Notes: generated by a model not told the origin, from the sequence alone. A stretch of DNA of 64,000 bases from Babylonia areolata (GCF_041734735.1 NC_134879.1:8822310-8886309), one strand, 5' to 3'; positions 1 to 12,240 are shown, numbered from the stretch's first letter. Numbers and translations are program-made.

Positions 1-210
1 CGACAAAAGGGTTGTCCTCTGGCAAGATGATGTAGGAAAAACCCACTCTGATAGCTACACAAAATACATCTGAATGCACTGAAGTTCATGACTGAGCGTG
101 TTCGTTTATGCTGCTGGTCAGGTATCTGCACAGCAGATGTTGTGTAGCATCTATGGAGTTGTCCGAACGCAGTGACACCTCCTTGAAAAACTGAAACTGA
201 AACTGCATTC
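1..210 (+). mobile_element. SINE 3' part (type II tail), 5' end off window
   Basis: The stretch reads through a SINE core ('ggttgtcctctggcaa' followed by a region near 'cactctgatag'), then a tail with 'gctgctggtcaggtatctgc' and ends in repeated 'ctgaaa'. The same core and tail, in reverse, occur at 53590-53990 and partly at 24280-24640. The tRNA head is outside the window. It lies in the intron downstream of the DUF4062 exon. Confidence 0.65.
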
Positions 211-244
211 CGGATTGTCTTGTGTTATCTTCAGTTCTCCTCAC

Positions 245-514
245 CTGTGCATAGAAGCCGATGAAGATGTCCGAGCGGTCAATCTCCCGCAGGCAGATGT
301 TGACCACCTGGTTGTTGGTGGCTGCCTCCTCCGTGATGCCCCAGCGCATGTCCACGGCCACGAACTGCACGCCCCGGGCCTGACACAGCGCCGCCAGCTG
401 GGGGAAGTAGCGGGCCACCAGTTCCTCCCGCTCCCGCTCCAGGCCCCCGAAGGGCGAGGACACGAAGACCCGGCACGTGCGGGGGTCCTTCAACTTTGGG
501 GGGAACGACGTCAT
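245..514 (-). CDS. DUF4062-domain (NACHT/WD- or TPR-type STAND) protein, first coding exon, partial
   Basis: The 90-codon exon starts at an ATG at 514 and ends at a clean donor (CAG|gtgagg) after codon 90, in phase 0. The product contains CRVFVSSPFGGLERERE, VAVDMRWGITEEAA, then ICLREIDRSDIFIGFYAQ. This is the typical start of DUF4062, found at the N-terminus of NACHT-WD proteins, TEP1-like proteins and TPR STAND proteins, where it resembles a TIR-like fold. STAND proteins are usually nucleotide-driven scaffolds or immune sensors. Later exons lie left of the window, so the NTPase and repeat type cannot be seen. I chose Met at 514 because the upstream codons in the same frame belong to the minisatellite. 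The array runs to within about ten bases of this ATG, so the 5'UTR is either embedded in it or spliced across it. Confidence 0.8.
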
Positions 515-523
515 TTTTGTTTT

Positions 524-1757
524 GGTGGGGGACACTCTGGGGACACAGCGAGGGACGTTATTGAGGCACACTGTTCGGGGACAGCAAAAAAGTCACAGGG
601 GACACTGTAGGGACACAGCAAGAAACGTCACTGGGGACACTGTAGGGACATAGCAAGAAACGTCACTAGGGACACTGAGGACACAGCAAGAAACGTCACT
701 GGGGACACTGTAGGGACACAGCAAGGAACGTCACTGGGGACACTGTAGGGACACAGCAAGGAACGTCACTGGGGACACTGTAGGGACACAGCAAGGAACG
801 TCACTGGGGACACTGTAGGGACATAGCAAGAAACGTCACTGGGAACACTGTAGGTACATAGCAAGAAACGTCACTGGGGACACTGTAGGGACACAGCAAG
901 GAACGTCACTGGGGACACTGTAGGGACACAGCAAGGAACGTCACTGGGGACACTGTAGGGACACAGCAAGGAACGTCACTGGGGACACTGTAGGGACACA
1001 GCAAGGAACGTCACTGGGGACACTGTAGGGACACAGCAAGAAACGTCACTGGGGACACTGAGGACACAGCAAGAAACGTCACTGGGGACACTGTAGGGAC
1101 AGAGCAAGAAAAGTCACAGGGGACACTGTAGGGACACAGCAAGAAAAGTCACAGGGGACACTGTAGGGACACAGCAAGAAACGTCACAGGGGACACTGTA
1201 GGGACACAGCAACAAACGTCACAGGGGACACTGTAGAGACACAACAAGAAACGTCACTGGGGACACTGTAGGGACACAGCAAGAAACGTCACTAGGGACA
1301 CTGAGGACACAGCAAGAAACGTCACTGGGGACACTGTAGGGACACAGCAAGGAACGTCACTGGGGACACTGTAGGGACACAGCAAGGAACGTCACTGGGG
1401 ACACTGTAGGGACACAGCAAGAAACGTCACTGGGGACACTGTAGGGACACAACAAGAAACGTCACTGGGGACACTGTAGGGACACAACAAGAAACGTCAC
1501 AGGGGACACTGTAGGGACACAGCAAGGAACGTCACTGGGGACACTGTAGGGACATAGCAAGAAACGTCACTGGGGACACTGTAGGGACACAGCAAGAAAC
1601 GTCACTGGGGACACTGAGGACACAGCAAGAAACGTCACTGGGGACACTGTAGGGACACAGCAAGAAACGTCACTGGGGACACTGAGGACACAGCAAGAAA
1701 CGTCACTGGGGACACTGTAGGCATATAGCAAGAAACGTCACTGGGGACACTGTAGGA
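524..1757. repeat. 35-bp minisatellite, left array (~35 copies)
   Basis: The unit is about 35 bp, core 'gggacacagcaagaaacgtc' plus 'actggggacactgta'. Several units are 3 bp shorter ('cactgaggacac'). The degenerate proximal units reach 524, just upstream of the DUF4062 start codon. Read on the minus strand, each unit carries a pyrimidine stretch ending in 'ccctacag', an acceptor-like sequence in the orientation of the gene. Confidence 0.95.
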
Positions 1758-2750
1758 GTCTCCCGTCGGACCGACGGACGAGTAGGCAGGCAGGCTTATC
1801 TGTCGGTGTGTGTCCTTACATGGGAGAAGAGGCCGATTCTGGATGCGCAGCACTTCCCACAGGTGTTGCAAGGGAAAACGTCTCCAGATGTTGAGCCCTG
1901 CTTCCTTCGCTCACGCTCCTCCTCAATGGTCAGCGTTCTCTTGTTTTCAAACGTCTTTATGCCACTAGAGCACAGCATCCTCCAGCGAGAGCGGTGAAGG
2001 GCATCATTTTCCCAGGAAGCGATGTCTATGTCACAGGCTTTGAGGTTTGTCTTCAAGGTGTCCTTGAAGCACTTGCAGGGTCTTCCAAGTTCGCGGTGGC
2101 CTTCCTTCAGCTGGCCATACAAGAGCGTCTTCGGGATCCTGCTGTCTGTCATGCAGACAACGTGTCCTGTCCAGCGTAGCTGGCACTGGATCAGCAGGCT
2201 TTCGATGCTGGGCAGGCCGCTCCTCTCTAGGACCTGGAGGTTGGAGACCTGTCTTGCCACTTTAGGCCGAGGATCTTTCGTAGGCATCTCTGGTGAAACT
2301 GCTCAAGTTGTTGAATGTGACGGCGATACGTCGTCCATGTTTCACAGGAGTACAACAAGGTGGTCAGCACAACAGCTCTGTAGGTTTTGATTTTGGTGCT
2401 GAGCCTGATGCCTTTGTTGTTCCACAGCTTGTTGTTGAGTCTGCCAAAGGCAGAGCTGGCCTTGGCGATGCGCAGCGTCACTTTTGCATCAAGGACTCCG
2501 TTGCTGCATAGGGTGGTGCTCAGGTAGCAAAACTTGTCGACTGACTTGATTTCTGTGTCATCAATCTTGTGAGCTGTGAGCTAGCTGGTTGATACATGGA
2601 CTTGGTCTTGCTGAAGCTGATGGTGAGTCCAAAGCGCCTGCAGGAGGTTGAGAACCTGTCCAAAATGAACTGCATGTCCTCATGGGTGTGTGCAGCAAGA
2701 GCGCAGTCATCTGTGAAGAGGAACTCTCTCAACGCCTGACCAAAACAGGT
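1757..2750 (-). mobile_element. Truncated LINE (non-LTR retrotransposon) 3' part with C-terminal zinc finger
   Basis: Minus-strand frames give, in order, a reverse transcriptase segment (LFTDDCALAAHT, then SFSKTKSMYQP near 2560-2720), a thumb-like segment (YRAVVLTTLLYSCETWTTYR, 2227-2481) and a C-terminal segment (QCQLRWTGHVVCMTDSRIPK, 1796-2287). The protein ends with a C2H2 finger, C-x2-C with FSHVRTH. The usual DD of the polymerase site is present, but the first part of RT and the endonuclease are missing. The segments are in different frames, so the copy is dead. The clade (RTE-like or another endonuclease-type LINE) is uncertain. It sits between two arrays with related 35-bp units. Confidence 0.85.
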
Positions 2751-2792
2751 GACTTTTTTTCTTTTAGTGAGGAGTGGTTGACTGGGTACACT

Positions 2793-3842
2793 AAGGAAAC
2801 AGCAAGAAATGTCACTGGGGACACAACAAGACACGTCTTTGGGGACACTGTGGTGACACAGGAAGAAACGTCAGTGGGGACTGTATGGGGACACAGCATG
2901 AATCGTCACTGGGGACTGTATGGGGACACAGCAAAAAACGTCACTGGGGACTGTATGGGGACACAGCATGAATCGTCAGTGGGGACTGTATGGGGACACA
3001 GCAAAAAACGTCACTGGGGACTGTATGGGGACACAGCAAAAAACGTCACTGGGGACTGTATGGGGACACAGCAAAAATCGTCACTGGGGACTGTATGGGG
3101 ACACAGCATGAATCGTCACTGGGGACTGTATGGGGACACAGCATGAATCGTCACTGGGGACTGTATGGGGACACAGCAAAAAACGTCACTGGGGACTGTA
3201 TGGGGACACAGCAAAAAACGTCACTGGGGACTGTATGGGGACAAGCAAAAAACGTCACTGGGGACTGTATGGGGACAAGCAAAAAACGTCACTGGGGACT
3301 GTATGGGGACACAGCATGAATCGTCACTGGGGACTGTATGGAGACACAGCATGAATCGTCACTGGGGACTGTATGGGGACACAGCATGAATCGTCACTGG
3401 GGACTGTATGGGGACACAGCAGAAAACGTCACTGGGGACTGTATGGGGACACAGCAAAAAACGTCACTGGGGACTGTATGGGGACACAGCAGAAAACGTC
3501 ACTGGGGACTGTATGGGGACACAGCAAAAAACGTCACTGGGGACTGTATGGGGACACAGCAAAAAACGTCACTGGGGACTGTATGGGGACACAGCAAAAA
3601 ACGTCACTGGGGACAGTATGGGGACACAGCATGAATCGTCACTGGGGACTGTATGGGGACACAGCATGAATCGTCACTGGGGACTGTATGGGGACACAGC
3701 ATGAATCGTCACTGGGGACTGTATGGGGACACAGCATGAATCGTCACTGGGGACTGTATGGGGACACAGCAAAAAACGTCACTGGGGACAGTATGGGGAC
3801 ACAGCAGAAAACGTCACTGGGGACAGTATGGGGACACAGCAT
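2793..3842. repeat. 35-bp minisatellite, right array (~30 copies)
   Basis: The unit is 35 bp, 'actggggactgtatgggg' followed by 'acacagcaaaaaacgtc', with an alternative 'catgaatcgtc' version. It is clearly related to the array left of the LINE but has its own private variants. Because 35 is not a multiple of three, all plus frames give the same 35-residue periodic peptide; I do not consider it coding. Confidence 0.95.
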
Positions 3843-3949
3843 GACGCTCGTGCGCGGTGGGGCGGAAGTTAAGAATCGGCAAGTTGTTCCTTCCATTCCA
3901 CACACACTTCATAAACACTACACACACTGTTCACTTCCCGTTTCAGTTC

Positions 3950-4240
3950 CGTTTCCGTGCTACACTTCCCGTTAACTTCCCAATTCCGTGCTACACTTCC
4001 CGTTAACTTCCCAATTCCGTGCTGCACTTCCCGTTAACTTCCCAATTCCGTGCTACACTTCCCGTTAACTTCCCAATTCCGTGCTACACTTCCCGTTAAC
4101 TTCCCAATTCCGTGCTACACTTCCCGTTAACTTCCCAATTCCGTGCTACACTTCCCGTTAACTTCCCAATTCCGTGCTACACTTTCCGTTAACTTCTCAG
4201 TTCCGTGCTACACTTCCCGTTAACATCCCAATTCCGTGCT
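3950..4240. repeat. 31-bp minisatellite (~9 copies)
   Basis: The unit is 'ttcccgttaacttcccaa' plus 'ttccgtgctacac'. Copies are nearly identical except the last two. Confidence 0.93.
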
Positions 4241-4299
4241 AACTGGATATGTTTAAAATACACAGCATTACAAACGGCAGTCAGTTGTATTGTCAGTTG

Positions 4300-4640
4300 C
4301 GGAGCTGTGGCCCAGTGGTAATGTATCCGTCCAGGAAGCGAGTGTCTACGGGTTCGAGTCTCATAGTATAGGGACCAGGACCTTTGACTCCCCACACGTC
4401 CCACTAGACCTTGAGTGGTGGTCTATGTGCTTGTCGTTCGGCTGAGATCATAAAACGGGGTCCCTTGTGCAGCATGCACTTAGCGCACGTTTAAGAACCC
4501 ATGGCAACAAGAGGATTGTCCCCATTAAAGTTGTGTAGAAAACTCTGATAATTAAAACCAATAAAACTGCAGAGAGAATGACGAAAAACAAAAGCAAAAC
4601 AAACAAAAGAAGAAAAAGTGGCGCTGCACATGCACGCACG
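4300..4640 (+). mobile_element. tRNA-derived SINE, sense
   Basis: The tRNA-like head has A-box-like 'tggcccagtggtaa' and B-box-like 'gggttcgagtctc'. It is followed by the shared core ('gcatgcacttagcgcacg', 'aagaacccatggcaac') and by 'aaaactgcagag' and 'tggcgctg' before running into CA repeats. Confidence 0.75.
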
Positions 4641-4761
4641 CACACACAAACACAGACACAGACTCAGACACAGACACAGACACACACACACACACATACA
4701 CACACACACCGATACACTCTAACATACACTCACACACACACTCACACACACCGATACACTC

Positions 4762-4817
<56 letters not shown>

Positions 4818-4863
4818 ACAGATATACTCACGCCCATCCACACACGCTAGCACGCACACACAG

Positions 4864-4936
<73 letters not shown>

Positions 4937-5266
4937 CACTCACAGAGATCACAAAGTGTGGCAACGCGCTCTACCTGGAGGATAGCAGACCGAATGTTTT
5001 GGCTTGAACTAATGCAGTGCAATACTGTGCATTACAATACAAAGCAACACACACAGACACATACACACACACACACACACACACATACACACACACACAT
5101 AAACACACATACACACACACATGAACACACATGCACACACACATGCACACACACACACACATGAACACACATGCACACACACACACACACACAGATATAT
5201 ATATACACACACACACACTGACAAATATACTCACGCCCATCCACACACGCTAGCACGCACACACAG

Positions 5267-5315
<49 letters not shown>

Positions 5316-5317
5316 TG

Positions 5318-5372
<55 letters not shown>
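4640..5372. repeat. Compound CA microsatellites
   Basis: Long (CA)n tracts at about 4680-4935 and 5045-5370, interrupted by short unique pieces. A block containing 'acacacgctagcacgcac' is present twice (near 4840 and 5245), which indicates local duplication. Confidence 0.95.
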
Positions 5373-5375
<3 letters not shown>

Positions 5376-6060
5376 TTTACTTACGGTTCTCAGCAATGAT
5401 TGGACCCCGTTAACAACACACAGCTATACTACGCACCGAGTGTAAGTGGAACAGTTCCTCAATGCCGCAACGCCGCAGTGATTCTATCTTCACAGAGAAA
5501 GGAAAAAAAAAAAAAACAGACTCAAGAGGAGAAGTCAGCTGAACAATGCACGCTAATAGGGTGGACAAGCGGTCAGGAATCCGAACAAATCCCCCAGCCG
5601 TTTCACAAAAACCCCTGCCGCTACACACACACCCACACACCCACTTGCAGACCAGCAGGACGGCTGTACCAGAACCCGAGCTGCAGTCTTTGTGGTGCCG
5701 TGTCGTACACCCCGTGTTCACCCACCCGTGACGATCAGCTGCCTGTGTTCGCATGGATCTGCAGATCACCGGTGTAGTGCTGCCCCTCATGTTTGTTTTG
5801 ACCCCGGCGTCAAACCTGGCCAGTCCAGGTTATCACTCAGGGGCCTTTGTTGACTAATCTGGAATGCCTCCCCCCCCACCCCCCCTCCCCCAACAACCTC
5901 CGAGGGCAAATTTAACCCAATCGGAACTGACTCCCCAGTTTGATTTAACCCCCTCCCCCCTCCCCCGATCCCCGTCGTACCCCCCCTCTCCCCCGCTTTC
6001 CCTTGTAAGATATAATTATGGGGGTAATTGTAAGCTATGTAAATGACCCCCGAAGGTAAA
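5373..6060. other. Non-coding stretch with C-rich tract
   Basis: I see no conserved coding frame here. About 5865-6000 is rich in C runs on the plus strand. Confidence 0.6.
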
Positions 6061-6069
6061 TTCAGTCCT

Positions 6070-6300
6070 GTTCTTGAATTTGTCTTTGGTCACAACATAT
6101 TTCTCTGTGTGAAATTCGGACTGCTCTCCCCAGGGAGAGCGCGTCGCTACACTGAGAGCGCCACTCATTTTAAAAATAGATTTTCTCCTGCCTGCAATTT
6201 AATTTGTTTTTCTATCGAAGTTGTTAAATTTGTCAGGGACAACCCTTTTGTTGTCGAGGGTTCTTTTACATACGCTAAGTGCATACAGCAAACGGGACGC
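6070..6300 (-). mobile_element. SINE fragment (type I tail), antisense
   Basis: In reverse it carries the type I tail ('gagagcgcgtcgctacac', 'tctctgtgtgaaattcgg') and core ('gggacaacccttttgttg'). The tRNA head is missing, lost next to the G-rich tract at 6300-6375. Confidence 0.7.
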
Positions 6301-6375
6301 GGGGTAGGGGGAGGAGGAGCGGAAGGGGGGTGGGGGTGGGGGAAGGGGGCGTGGTTGGGAGGGGGCGGGGGGGTC
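6300..6375 (+). other. G-rich tract, possible G-quadruplex
   Basis: Many runs of three or more G on the plus strand within 75 bp. Confidence 0.5.
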
Positions 6376-6554
6376 GATCGAGGCTAGCCCAGAATGACAC
6401 TGGGGTAAAAACCTAGTGGTGGGGGTACTTAAACGCTGTTACACCGGTACTTTGCGGCCATTTGGCTCGGTCTCTCTTTATTTTTCTCTATTTGCGTTTG
6501 TCTCTGTCTCCTTCTCAGTCTCCCTTTCTCTCTTTGTCTTTCATACACGCACAA

Positions 6555-6630
6555 ACTCGCAGTCACATGCACACACGCGCACCATCACAGTACACAACAG
6601 AGAGAGGGGGTGACCACGCCACTTGCGTGC

Positions 6631-6678
<48 letters not shown>

Positions 6679-6834
6679 CTCTCGTTTTCTCTCTCAAGCT
6701 CTGAACCTCTCAGACCAAAGCACTCATGTGAACCCTCCAAGACACGCCCCCCCCCCCCCCCCCCCCAACCCTCTCCCTCTTCCAAACAGAAACAGACAGA
6801 GACACAGACACACACAGACACAGACACACACAGA

Positions 6835-6889
<55 letters not shown>

Positions 6890-6998
6890 TACCGTGTAAA
6901 CAGAAAGAGTCGTAGCTGAACGCAGTGGACTGCTTACGTCAAGAACTGTGCCCCATGCCGAGAGCAGTGTATTTCTTCACACACCGATCAACGTCAAA

Positions 6999-7075
<77 letters not shown>

Positions 7076-7301
7076 CTAACAAATACACACACACACACAC
7101 ACACACACAAACTGACAAATACACACACAACACACACACACGCACACATACACACACACCCACCGCACACACACTCTCGCACACACATACACACGCAAAA
7201 ATACACTAACTGTCAAACACACACGCACACACACACTCGCACACCTCTCCCCCCTCCATTGACACACAACACAAACAGACACAGATGCACTAACACACCC
7301 G

Positions 7302-7358
<57 letters not shown>

Positions 7359-7556
7359 ATTACACTAACACTGACACATACATAAGCACGCTAAGAAAAT
7401 GACAAACACACACACAACACACACGACTTACCCTTAACAACGCGGCTTGCCTTAGTTACAAGCAAAGACAACACCACACACACACTACACACCACAAATG
7501 CCTAGCCATCCAAAACGCGCAGTGAACGGAGTCGGCAACAATACAAGACTCTCACG

Positions 7557-7610
<54 letters not shown>
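6555..7610. repeat. CA/TG microsatellite cluster
   Basis: (TG)n at about 6640-6677, a poly-C run at 6748-6766, then (CA)n at 6845-6890, 7000-7070, 7085-7200, 7305-7356 and 7560-7607. The intervening sequence has no conserved frame. Confidence 0.95.
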
Positions 7611-7757
7611 AAAACAGCAACAGTAATAACAAACAAACCAAAAAACAGCACACCTCACCTCTACGAGCTCTTTCACACATCGCTGTTCTACTCACCACGG
7701 CGGCACATTGTTCTGGAACAATTTTGCCCAATGACTGGGTAGGAAAGGTAGAGAAGG

Positions 7758-7759
<2 letters not shown>

Positions 7760-7804
<45 letters not shown>

Positions 7805-7832
7805 CGTGCGTGTGTGTGTGTGTGTGTGTGGG
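7760..7832. repeat. TG microsatellite
   Basis: (TG)n with a short TGCG stretch in the middle. The surrounding 7610-8000 is unique and shows no gene. Confidence 0.9.
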
Positions 7833-8014
7833 CAGTATAGGCAGTGCATGGTAATCGGGAGGTCGATGTGCAATTGACCGGGCAGGAATAGCAGTGCGAG
7901 GAAGGAGGGTTAGGATTTAGGCGGTCGGTATGGTGTGGGAGAGGGGTGGCCATGACCTGTATAGACTAGATACACGCCTCAGTGAGTAGGGGGTGTCTTG
8001 TCTAGTCTTGTCTT

Positions 8015-8322
8015 GTATGACTTTTTGTCACAACACGTTTCTCTTGTTAAAAAAAATAAAAAAAGAAGAAGAAGAAGAAGAAGAAGAAGAAGAAGAAGAA
8101 GAGGAAGCAAAATGGGGGGTTGTACCTTTTGGAGAAAATGCCGTCCGCCACAAAACAGCCCCCACCTTCTTCTGTCTGCAGGTGTAGTCGACAGTCCACT
8201 CAGTGGATTTTTCTACCGAAAGTTTTGCATGGACAATCCTTTTGTTATCGTGGGCTTCTTTTACGTGCACTAAGTACGTGCGTGCACACGGGACCTCGGG
8301 TTTTTTTGTTTTGTTGTTGTGG

Positions 8323-8368
<46 letters not shown>

Positions 8369-8425
8369 TCTCATCGGAAAGAGTGGCTCCCGGCCAGACC
8401 ACACGTCAAGGTGTGTGCAGGGGGT
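8015..8425 (-). mobile_element. SINE remnant, antisense, invaded by GAA and TG repeats
   Basis: The antisense SINE tail start ('gtcacaacacgtttctct') is followed by a (GAA)n tract at about 8062-8106. Then comes the core in reverse ('gtggatttttctaccg', 'ggacaatccttttgttat', 'cacacgggacctcgg'). A (TG)n tract (8325-8367) interrupts the part where the tRNA-proximal region resumes at 'agtctcatcgga'. Confidence 0.65.
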
Positions 8426-8547
8426 TGAGTGGGATGGGGTGGGAGTTAAAAGTCCCGCTACATCAAGGGGACAATCCGAGGACATTGACTTCCCTGTTGG
8501 GCGTATTACCACAGGAAGTACAGCGACATCAACAACGACACAAGGCT

Positions 8548-8569
8548 CAAACACACATACACACACACA

Positions 8570-8630
<61 letters not shown>

Positions 8631-8694
8631 CACTTGACCTTTACGTTGTCTTTCACACTTCACCAGTCTTTTCACCACGGAGTTTGTTACAGCT

Positions 8695-8745
<51 letters not shown>

Positions 8746-8952
8746 TCCTTCCCTCTCTCTGTCTCAGCCCGTCTGTCTCTCTGAATGTTTGTCTCTCTGT
8801 CTCGGTTTCTCTCTCCACCTCCGCCCCCCCCCCTCTCTCTCTGTTTCAGTCCATCCGTTTGTCTGTCTGAATGTCTCTCTTTGTCTCTGTCTGTCTCTAT
8901 CTTTCTCTGTCTGTCTCAGTTCTTCTGTCTGTCTGTCGCCCTCAGCACCCCA

Positions 8953-8994
<42 letters not shown>

Positions 8995-8997
8995 GTG

Positions 8998-9070
<73 letters not shown>

Positions 9071-9072
9071 CA
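8548..9072. repeat. CA, TG and CT-rich microsatellite cluster
   Basis: (CA)n at 8550-8630, (TG)n at 8695-8745, a CT/GTCT-rich block at 8746-8935, and (TG)n at 8956-9070. Confidence 0.95.
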
Positions 9073-9339
9073 GCTCAGTCCAGAAATCGGGTGGCAACGA
9101 TTGAAAGGGGACAGGGTGTGTGTGGGGGTGGGTGAGGAAAGGGAAAGCGGTGGTGGTGGACGGAGACTGACAGAGCAATACAGGTCATACCTACAATCCA
9201 CGTTTCTCCTCCCTGTGGGAAATCCCCGTGTCAGCGAAGAGCCAAGCAGCTGAGGGCAGTTCATAAATGGTTCATAGCAATGCCCACCATATCGATCACG
9301 CTTACCGGTCGGACAATCAAGTAAGAACTGTTCACCCAC

Positions 9340-9781
9340 CCACAAACGCATACACACACCCGCGCTCGCACAAACACACACGCACACACATGCACTCACG
9401 CACGCGCAGGCACACACACACACGACACATGCACACACGCACACACACACAAACACACACACACACACATGAACACACACCAATACACTCTAACACACTC
9501 ACACACACATACACACACGCACACACACGCACGCACACACAGACACACACACATACAAACACTGACAAATGTACTCATGCCCATCCACACACGTAACAGA
9601 CACACACACACTAGCACTCACACAGATCCACAGACACACACACACACTAGCACTCACACAGATCCACAGACACACACTAACACGTACGTACGAAAGCACG
9701 ATATGTCAAATATCACTTTAAATGGAAAGACGTGAAATTGAATGCCTTGAACGCACGGAGGCATACACGCACACATGCACG

Positions 9782-9814
<33 letters not shown>

Positions 9815-9875
9815 ATGCGCATGCATATGCACAGACACACACACACACACACACACACACACTGATATATGCCCA
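9340..9875. repeat. Compound CA microsatellites
   Basis: Interrupted CA repeats including a near-perfect duplication around 9600-9680 ('ctagcactcacacagatc' twice). About 9880-10460 is unique apart from (TG)n at 10235-10295. Confidence 0.9.
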
Positions 9876-10233
9876 CAGAACAGCAACATTAAAAGCAGCA
9901 TTCGTGTACACGTCAGGAGAAAAGTCTCTCAAACCACACCTCTTCCGTTCTGCCCACAATCTTTTTAAATTGCTTCTAGTTGAACTTATGCTGGTCGTCA
10001 CTGTGTGCGGGTGCGGGTCTGTTTGCTTGCGTGTTTGTGTGTGCACACATTTGTTCGTGTTCGTGGTGCACTTGATGCGAGTGGTTTGAAATATGTATAG
10101 CTCTTTACTGTAAACGCTGCCAGCCTCTTGCGTGGGAGGTGTGAGCATCAATCTGCAATATCATCATTAGTATTCAAAACTACTTCACGTAATTGGTGGT
10201 GGGGGTGGTGGTGGTGTGTGTAGGCGAGCGCGT

Positions 10234-10279
<46 letters not shown>

Positions 10280-10469
10280 AGTGTGTGTGTGTGCACGTCC
10301 GATAAATGGACACGCGATTGGAAATCTTTTATTTTGAGTGCAGAAGTTCTCAGTTTCACGTCTTTTCACCTTAACTGATAACAAGCGATAGTTTGAGTGT
10401 TGGTCACTATGTAGATGTGTGTTATGTAGCTTTGCCCCAATATTTTTTTACACGTCGGAAGCGACTATA

Positions 10470-10470
<1 letters not shown>

Positions 10471-10512
<42 letters not shown>
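10471..10512. repeat. CA microsatellite
   Basis: Perfect (CA)n of about 40 bp. Confidence 0.95.
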
Positions 10513-10513
<1 letters not shown>

Positions 10514-10671
10514 AAAGAGAAATAACAATTTCCATGTCAGTTATTCCTTGAACGATTTATCTCCCATTAGCCTCCCCCCCTGATGATGGCGAACAGTGCC
10601 GCCACTTCGCAACGCCAGCCACGCCTCTGCCACAGCCATAGTCCATGAAGGATGAAAGATATCATATCCAG

Positions 10672-12240
10672 TCGCCTATTCCCGATTCGACCATCCCTGT
10701 TTTGTCTATTCCCGAATCGTCCATCCCTATTTTGTCTATTCCCGAATCGCCCATTCCTGTTTTGTCTATTCCCGATTCGGCCATCCCTGTTTTGTCTATT
10801 CCCGATTCGCCTATCCTTGTTTTGTCTATTCCCGATTCGGCCATTCCTGTTTTGTCTATTCCCGAATCGTCCATCCCTATTTTGTCTATTCCCGATTCGG
10901 TCATCACTGTTTTGTCCATCCCTGTTTTGTCTATTCCCGATTTGGCCATCCCTGTTTTGTCTATTCCCGATTTGCCCATCCTTGTTTAGTCTATTCCCGA
11001 TTCGGCCATCCCTGTTTTGTCTATTCCCGAATCGGCCATTCCTGTTTTGTCTATTCCCGATTCGGCCATCACTGTTTTGTCTATTCCCGATTCGCCCATC
11101 ACTGTTTTGTCTATTCACGATTCGGCCATCACCGTTTTGTCTATTCCCGAATCAGCCATCCTTGTTTTGTCTATTCCCGATTCGGCCATCACTGTTTTGT
11201 CTATTCCCGATTCGGCCATCACTGTTTTGTCTATTCCCGATTCGGCCATCCCTGTTTTGTCTATTCCCGATTCGCTCATCCTTGTTTTGTCTATTCCTGA
11301 ATCGGCCATTCTTGTTTTGTCTATTCCTGATTCGTCCATCCTTGTTTTGTCTATTCCCGATTTGTCCATCCTTGTTTTGTCTATTCCCGATTCGGCCATC
11401 CTTGTTTTGTCTATTCCTGAATCGGCCATTCCTGTTTTGTCTATTCCCGATTCGGCCATCCCTGTTTTGTCTATTCCCAATTCGGCCATCACCGTTTTGT
11501 CTATTCCCGAATCGGCCATCCTTGTTTTGTCTATTCCCGATCGGCCATTCCTGTTTTGCCTATTCCCGATTCGCCAATCCTTGTTTTGTCTATTCCCGAT
11601 TCGTTCATCCTTGTTTTGTCTATTCCCGAATCGGCCATTCCTGTTTTGTCTATTCCCGATTCGGCCATCCTTGTTTTGTCTATTCTCGATTCGGCCATCC
11701 CTGTTTTGTCTATTCCCGATTCGCCCATCACTGTTTTGTCTATTCCCGATTCGGCCATCACCGTTTTGTCTATTCCCGATTCGGCCATCACTGTTTTGTC
11801 TATTCCCGATTTGGCCATCACTGTTTTGTCTATTCCCGATTCGTTCATCCTTGTTTTGTCTATTCCCGAATCGGCCATTCTTGTTTTGTCTATTCCTGAT
11901 TCGTCCATCCTTGTTTTGTCTATTCCCGATTTGTCCATCCTTGTTTTGTCTATTCCTGATTCGTTCATCCTTGTTTTGTCTATTCCCGATTTGTCCATCC
12001 TTGTTTTGTCTATTCCCAATTCGGCCATCCCTGTTTTGTCTATTCCCGATTCGCCCATCCCTGTTTTGTCTATTCCCGATTCGTCCATCCTTGTTTTGTC
12101 TATTCCCGAATCGGCCATTCCTGTTTTGTCAATTCCCGATTCGTCCATCTTTGTTTTGTCTATTCCCGAATCGGCCATTCCTGTTTTGTCTATTCCCGAT
12201 TCGGCCATTCCTTGTTTTGTCTATTCCCGAGTCGGCTACC
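10672..12240. repeat. 30-bp minisatellite (~52 copies)
   Basis: The unit is 'tattcccgattcggccat' plus 'ccctgttttgtc', with variants in the middle (aatcg, tcgtc, tttgg) and at 'ccct/cctt/cact'. As 30 is a multiple of three, most frames stay open for hundreds of codons on both strands with a ten-residue period. No frame is clearly preferred and no gene signals flank it, so I treat it as non-coding. Confidence 0.95.

Noticed and set aside
2682-3975. Overlapping open frames with a 35-residue period
   Set aside because: Produced by a 35-bp repeat read in all frames; no gene signals and the same peptide in every frame.
4552-9483. Many open frames of Val-Cys, His-Thr or Ser-Leu repeats
   Set aside because: They are translations of CA/TG/CT microsatellites with no conserved domain or start context.
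9870-9980. Possible LINE C-terminus (SLKPHLFRSAHNLF)
   Set aside because: Too short and weak to separate from chance; no other LINE parts nearby.
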